Assembly: GCA_034110465.1 (NCBI GenBank)
Contig: JAWUZD010000003.1
Coordinates: forward strand, 328,352 to 392,351
Reading direction: 5' to 3'
Source of the DNA: Aurantibacter sp034110465
GTDB lineage: Bacteria; Bacteroidota; Bacteroidia; Flavobacteriales; Flavobacteriaceae
DNA length: 64,000 bases
The notes below the pieces were generated by a model that had not been told where the DNA came from, ran no database searches, and saw only the letters and a program-made list of their open reading frames with translations. Shown here one piece after another: positions 60,778-64,000 of the stretch. Position 1 is the first letter of the stretch. Every line of letters begins with the position of its first letter. The position numbers and the translations under genes are program-made.

Positions 60778-63700
60778 ATGAAAAAAATTACTTTCAGCTT
60801 ATTTGCAAGTTTATTGTTTGTCTCATTATCTTTTGCTCAAAAAAGAGAGATTAACAAAACTGACAACAACAAGCTTAATTCTTTACAAAACACTTCAGAG
60901 AGCTCAAATTCATTTAAATCTCAACCTTCTAACATACAGCTAAATGAAGAGAACCAAAGATTTTTTAATGAAAATGGTGTAGTTCGATGTTTAACAGAAG
61001 AAATGAATGAACAATATCGAATTAATGATCCAAGCAGAGAATCTAGAGATGAATTTGAAGATTGGATTAGACCTTTAATAGAGGTGCAAAAAGCAAAAAT
61101 GGCTGAACAAAAAGCAAATGGAAATTCTAGAATGATGAATCCTGTACAGATTCCAATAGTGTTTCACGTAATTTCTGGAACAGCTACAGATGCAGCTAAT
61201 ATTGACGCAATTTATATCAACGCGCAAATTGACCAATTAAACTTAGACTTTAGAAATCTAGCTGGTGCTGCTACAGGACCTTGGGCTGGAAGAGATGGAG
61301 ATGCTATGGTAGAATTTATACCTGCAACAATTGATCCTGCTGGAAACACAATGCCAGAACCAGGAATTAATCGTGTTTTTGGTTATCCAGGACAATTATC
61401 TACTACTGATTTTGATAACACTATAAAACCAGCAACAATATGGGACAGAACATTATACTGTAACAATTGGACTGGTGATTTGGGGGGAGGACTTTTAGGA
61501 TACGCTCAGTTTCCAAGTAATTCAACATTACCCGGATTAAATGCCAATGGAGGTTCTCAATTAACAGATGGTGTTGTTTGTTTATATTCATCTATAGGAT
61601 CTGTTGCAACGCCTTTTCCAGGTGGTGCTCCATATAACTTAGGAAGAACTTTAACACACGAAATAGGACATTGGATAGGACTGCGTCATATTTGGGGAGA
61701 CGGTAATTGTAGTGTAGACGATGAATGTGCTGATACACCTAATGCAGGTGCATCAAATGGTGGATGTCCTACTACAATGAATTCTTGTACAGGAGATGCA
61801 GATAGAGATATGGTAGAAAACTATATGGATTATTCAGTAGACAGTTGTATGAATATTTTTACAAATGACCAAGTTACAAGAATTGCAACAGTTTTAGCTA
61901 ACTCACCAGGAAGAACAGAATTACCAAATTCTCCTACTGGTGCAGCAGCTCCAACAGTTTCATTTTCTAGCTCGACTTTAACAACTTCTGAAGGAACAGG
62001 TTGTTCTTTTACAGATGTTACAATCGATCTTAGAATTGGTTCATTTGCACCAACACAAAATGCAGTTGCGTCTATAACTGCTCCAACCGGAACAGCTAAT
62101 TCAGGATCAGATTTTACGCTTTTAAACACTACGGCTACATTTGCGCAAGGCGCAACTGCAGACCAAAGTATAACTTTAAGAGTGTTTAATGATGGATTTG
62201 TTGAAGGAAATGAAACTATAGACCTATCTTTTACTTTAAACGCTAATGGTGGAGATGCAATTGTTGGTAACAATAACATGACTATTACAATTACAGATGA
62301 TGATGCTGTACCTGTAAATACTCAATTAATTACTGTCCTTGATTCTGATAGTGAGGCAACGGATACTACTACATGGTTTATAATTGATAATGATGGTGAT
62401 ACTTTAAACTTTGGAGGAGCAACTGGATTAGCTTATACTGGAATTGATGGAGGTTTCTTTATATCTGAGTCTAACGGTACAACTTTAGGAAATGGAAATC
62501 GATTAGCACCAGATAATTTCTTAATATCTGATGCTATTACAATTCCAACTGGTGCTACTGCTGCTGATTTACAATACGGAATTGGTGGATTCCTAGACAG
62601 CGAACCTTTTGATGTTTATTGGACAACAGACGATACGGATGTAGCTTCAATAACTGCAGGTGGTGCGATTGATACTGGGAATTCTATTCAAGACGAAGGT
62701 GAAATAAGAAATGTAGATATGTCAGCTTACGCTGGTCAAACAGGGTTTTTAGCCTTTAGACATAACAGCCCTAATGCCAATGGGCCGAGCGCTACAAATG
62801 GAATTTTATTAATAGATAATATTTTATTAACTGCAACAGTAGCTAAGTTTATACAAACAGTAGTAAATGTTGGGGTATCAAACGATCAAATAGATTTACC
62901 AAGTGCTGGAACAATTTATAGTGCAGATACAGTATCTACAGATTTAATGCTAGATATTACAAACAATAACGCTTTCGATTATGGATGTGTAGACATTTCT
63001 GTAAGTAGAGCTGGAAATTCAACACAATCTTACAATGGAAGTACTGGAAATGATTTAGTAATGGATAAAACATTCATAATCACACCTACTACAACAACTA
63101 GTTCTGGGGATACAACGGTTGATTTCTATGTAACTGCTGCAGAAATGACAGGTTTTACATCTACAACAGGTTTAACTTCTAACGATGTATTTGCTTTTAG
63201 AGAAGGAAGTAGTGATATTGTTGCTTTAACAGCGACTGCTTTTGGAAGTGATTTTAAATTAACAGGAGACTTTACTGGATTAGATGGTACATATTATTTA
63301 GGTGCAGAAGGTGCTTTTTCTAAAGTTGAAATTGCAGCTAAAGTGTTCTTATCTGGACCAAGTTTTTCAGGTGGGCTTATGAGCGATGAATTAAGAGCTG
63401 CAGGATATATTCCTACAACATCTCCTTATTCAGACGCTATAACATGTAATGCAACGGTATTTAATACTACAGGAGCAAATGCAATTGTTGACTGGGTTTG
63501 GCTAGAATTAAGAGACGCAACAAACAACACGGTAATTGAATCTAGTACTTCTGCTTTATTACAAAGAGATGGAGACATAGTTGATGTAGATGGTACTTCT
63601 AACGTAGTCTTAGCAACTTCTGCAAAAAGTTATTATATAGTTGTTAATCATAGAAACCATTTAGGCGCAATGACTCTTAATACAATTGCTTTATCTTCAA

Positions 63701-64000
63701 CAGCTACAACAGTAGATTTCACTAACGGAATGAATACTTTTGGAACAGATGCACAAAAAAATATGGGTTCAGGAACAATGGGCTTATGGGCTGGAGATGC
63801 TAATGGAGATAATAATTTAAATTATGTTGGAGCTTCGTCAGAAACAACATCAATTAGTTCTCATGTATTTAACGATCCACTTAATACTTTTTTTGGCGGA
63901 CCACCAGTTGGTACTTATAGTTCTTTAGGTTATAATAATACAGATGTTAATATGGATGGAATTACTAGATTTTTAGGAGCATCAAATGATGTGTCAATTA
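60778..64000 (+). CDS. Secreted pappalysin-like (M43) metalloprotease, partial
   Basis: 1,074 codons are open to the window edge, without a stop. A signal peptide (MKKITFSLFASLLFVSLSFA) and propeptide precede the metzincin catalytic domain: zinc motif HEIGHWIGLRH (residues 294-304) and Met-turn NYMDY (Met350), with Cys residues of the pappalysin type around ECADTPNAG. Then come a Calx-beta-like domain (about 393-510, ending ITITDDD), a choice-of-anchor-J-type jellyroll (about 515-695, starting ITVLDSDSEATDTTTWFI), Ig-like stretches, and at about 1005 a dockerin-like GDANGD calcium segment. Such proteins usually end in a type IX secretion sorting domain, which would lie past the window. Confidence 0.88.
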   Translation, partial: MKKITFSLFASLLFVSLSFAQKREINKTDNNKLNSLQNTSESSNSFKSQPSNIQLNEENQRFFNENGVVRCLTEEMNEQYRINDPSRESRDEFEDWIRPLIEVQKAKMAEQKANGNSRMMNPVQIPIVFHVISGTATDAANIDAIYINAQIDQLNLDFRNLAGAATGPWAGRDGDAMVEFIPATIDPAGNTMPEPGINRVFGYPGQLSTTDFDNTIKPATIWDRTLYCNNWTGDLGGGLLGYAQFPSNSTLPGLNANGGSQLTDGVVCLYSSIGSVATPFPGGAPYNLGRTLTHEIGHWIGLRHIWGDGNCSVDDECADTPNAGASNGGCPTTMNSCTGDADRDMVENYMDYSVDSCMNIFTNDQVTRIATVLANSPGRTELPNSPTGAAAPTVSFSSSTLTTSEGTGCSFTDVTIDLRIGSFAPTQNAVASITAPTGTANSGSDFTLLNTTATFAQGATADQSITLRVFNDGFVEGNETIDLSFTLNANGGDAIVGNNNMTITITDDDAVPVNTQLITVLDSDSEATDTTTWFIIDNDGDTLNFGGATGLAYTGIDGGFFISESNGTTLGNGNRLAPDNFLISDAITIPTGATAADLQYGIGGFLDSEPFDVYWTTDDTDVASITAGGAIDTGNSIQDEGEIRNVDMSAYAGQTGFLAFRHNSPNANGPSATNGILLIDNILLTATVAKFIQTVVNVGVSNDQIDLPSAGTIYSADTVSTDLMLDITNNNAFDYGCVDISVSRAGNSTQSYNGSTGNDLVMDKTFIITPTTTTSSGDTTVDFYVTAAEMTGFTSTTGLTSNDVFAFREGSSDIVALTATAFGSDFKLTGDFTGLDGTYYLGAEGAFSKVEIAAKVFLSGPSFSGGLMSDELRAAGYIPTTSPYSDAITCNATVFNTTGANAIVDWVWLELRDATNNTVIESSTSALLQRDGDIVDVDGTSNVVLATSAKSYYIVVNHRNHLGAMTLNTIALSSTATTVDFTNGMNTFGTDAQKNMGSGTMGLWAGDANGDNNLNYVGASSETTSISSHVFNDPLNTFFGGPPVGTYSSLGYNNTDVNMDGITRFLGASNDVSI

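Noticed and set aside
61830..62279. 149-codon minus-strand open frame inside the protease gene
   Set aside because: It is antisense to the Calx-beta region of a continuous coding frame and reads as low-complexity Val/Ala/Pro sequence without start context.

Overview
The window is a chromosomal segment of a marine-type member of the Flavobacteriaceae (Bacteroidota). The evidence is low G+C (about one third), almost no Shine-Dalgarno sequences, promoters of the Bacteroidota TTTG-N18/19-TAnnTTTG type, and family-typical genes: DUF6089/PorG next to uppS-bamA-skp-skp, a 190-residue short-LID adenylate kinase joined to a phosphoribosyltransferase, a folK-deoxynucleoside kinase fusion, OmpA/PD40 proteins and a large multidomain secreted metalloprotease. 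I cannot name the genus. No insertion sequence, prophage, integrase or CRISPR array is visible. It reads as ordinary core genome with a few accessory genes.

Layout. 1-4.4 kb: 3' end of an ACMSD-like amidohydrolase, a lipoprotein with a TonB-C-like tail, an O-methyltransferase, then tatA, obg and the hpt-adk fusion on the minus strand. 4.5-8.5 kb: purK-purE and an M3 oligopeptidase. 8.5-10.7 kb: a GbsR/MarR-type regulator, a membrane/SRPBCC-like protein and a methyltransferase, with two matching palindromes in front of the first two genes. 10.8-15.5 kb: ECF sigma factor with a zinc-binding partner, a UbiA-like membrane protein, and gcvP. 15.6-20.2 kb: KAS III-like enzyme, proC, methyltransferase, GT2 glycosyltransferase, secreted nuclease and a small secreted Cys/His-motif protein. 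20.2-27.2 kb: valS, a DUF1573 protein, tRNA-Gly/tRNA-Leu, mutS and a TrmH-family methyltransferase. 27.2-35.5 kb (minus): an envelope block CBS protein-nadK / porG-uppS-bamA-skp-skp / murI. 35.6-43.1 kb (plus): pdxJ, a hydrolase, a small membrane protein, tig-clpP-clpX and a Tet(M)-like translational GTPase. 43.2-52.3 kb: OmpA/PD40 protein, GH3 enzyme, DUF2797 protein, a broken small membrane gene, rpsU, AsmA-like protein and folK-dNK. 52.3-60.2 kb (minus): coaX, an outer-membrane protein, a TPR protein, lptC, a 57-residue membrane protein, a CNNM/CorC-type protein and a PpiD-like foldase. 60.2-64 kb: tRNA-Phe and a pappalysin-like protease that runs off the end.

Together the genes cover protein quality control (Tig, ClpXP, PpiD, Skp, BamA, Tat), envelope assembly (UppS, MurI, LptC, AsmA, PorG), purine and cofactor metabolism (PurK/E, Hpt-Adk, PdxJ, CoaX, FolK, NAD kinase) and translation (ValS, S21, tRNAs, a TrmH enzyme, an EF-G-like factor). 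The most interesting items are the regulator module with paired operators, the Tet(M)-like GTPase whose domain IV tip resembles EF-G, the fused kinases, the small CHxPPGNP protein, and a small membrane gene broken by one stop codon.
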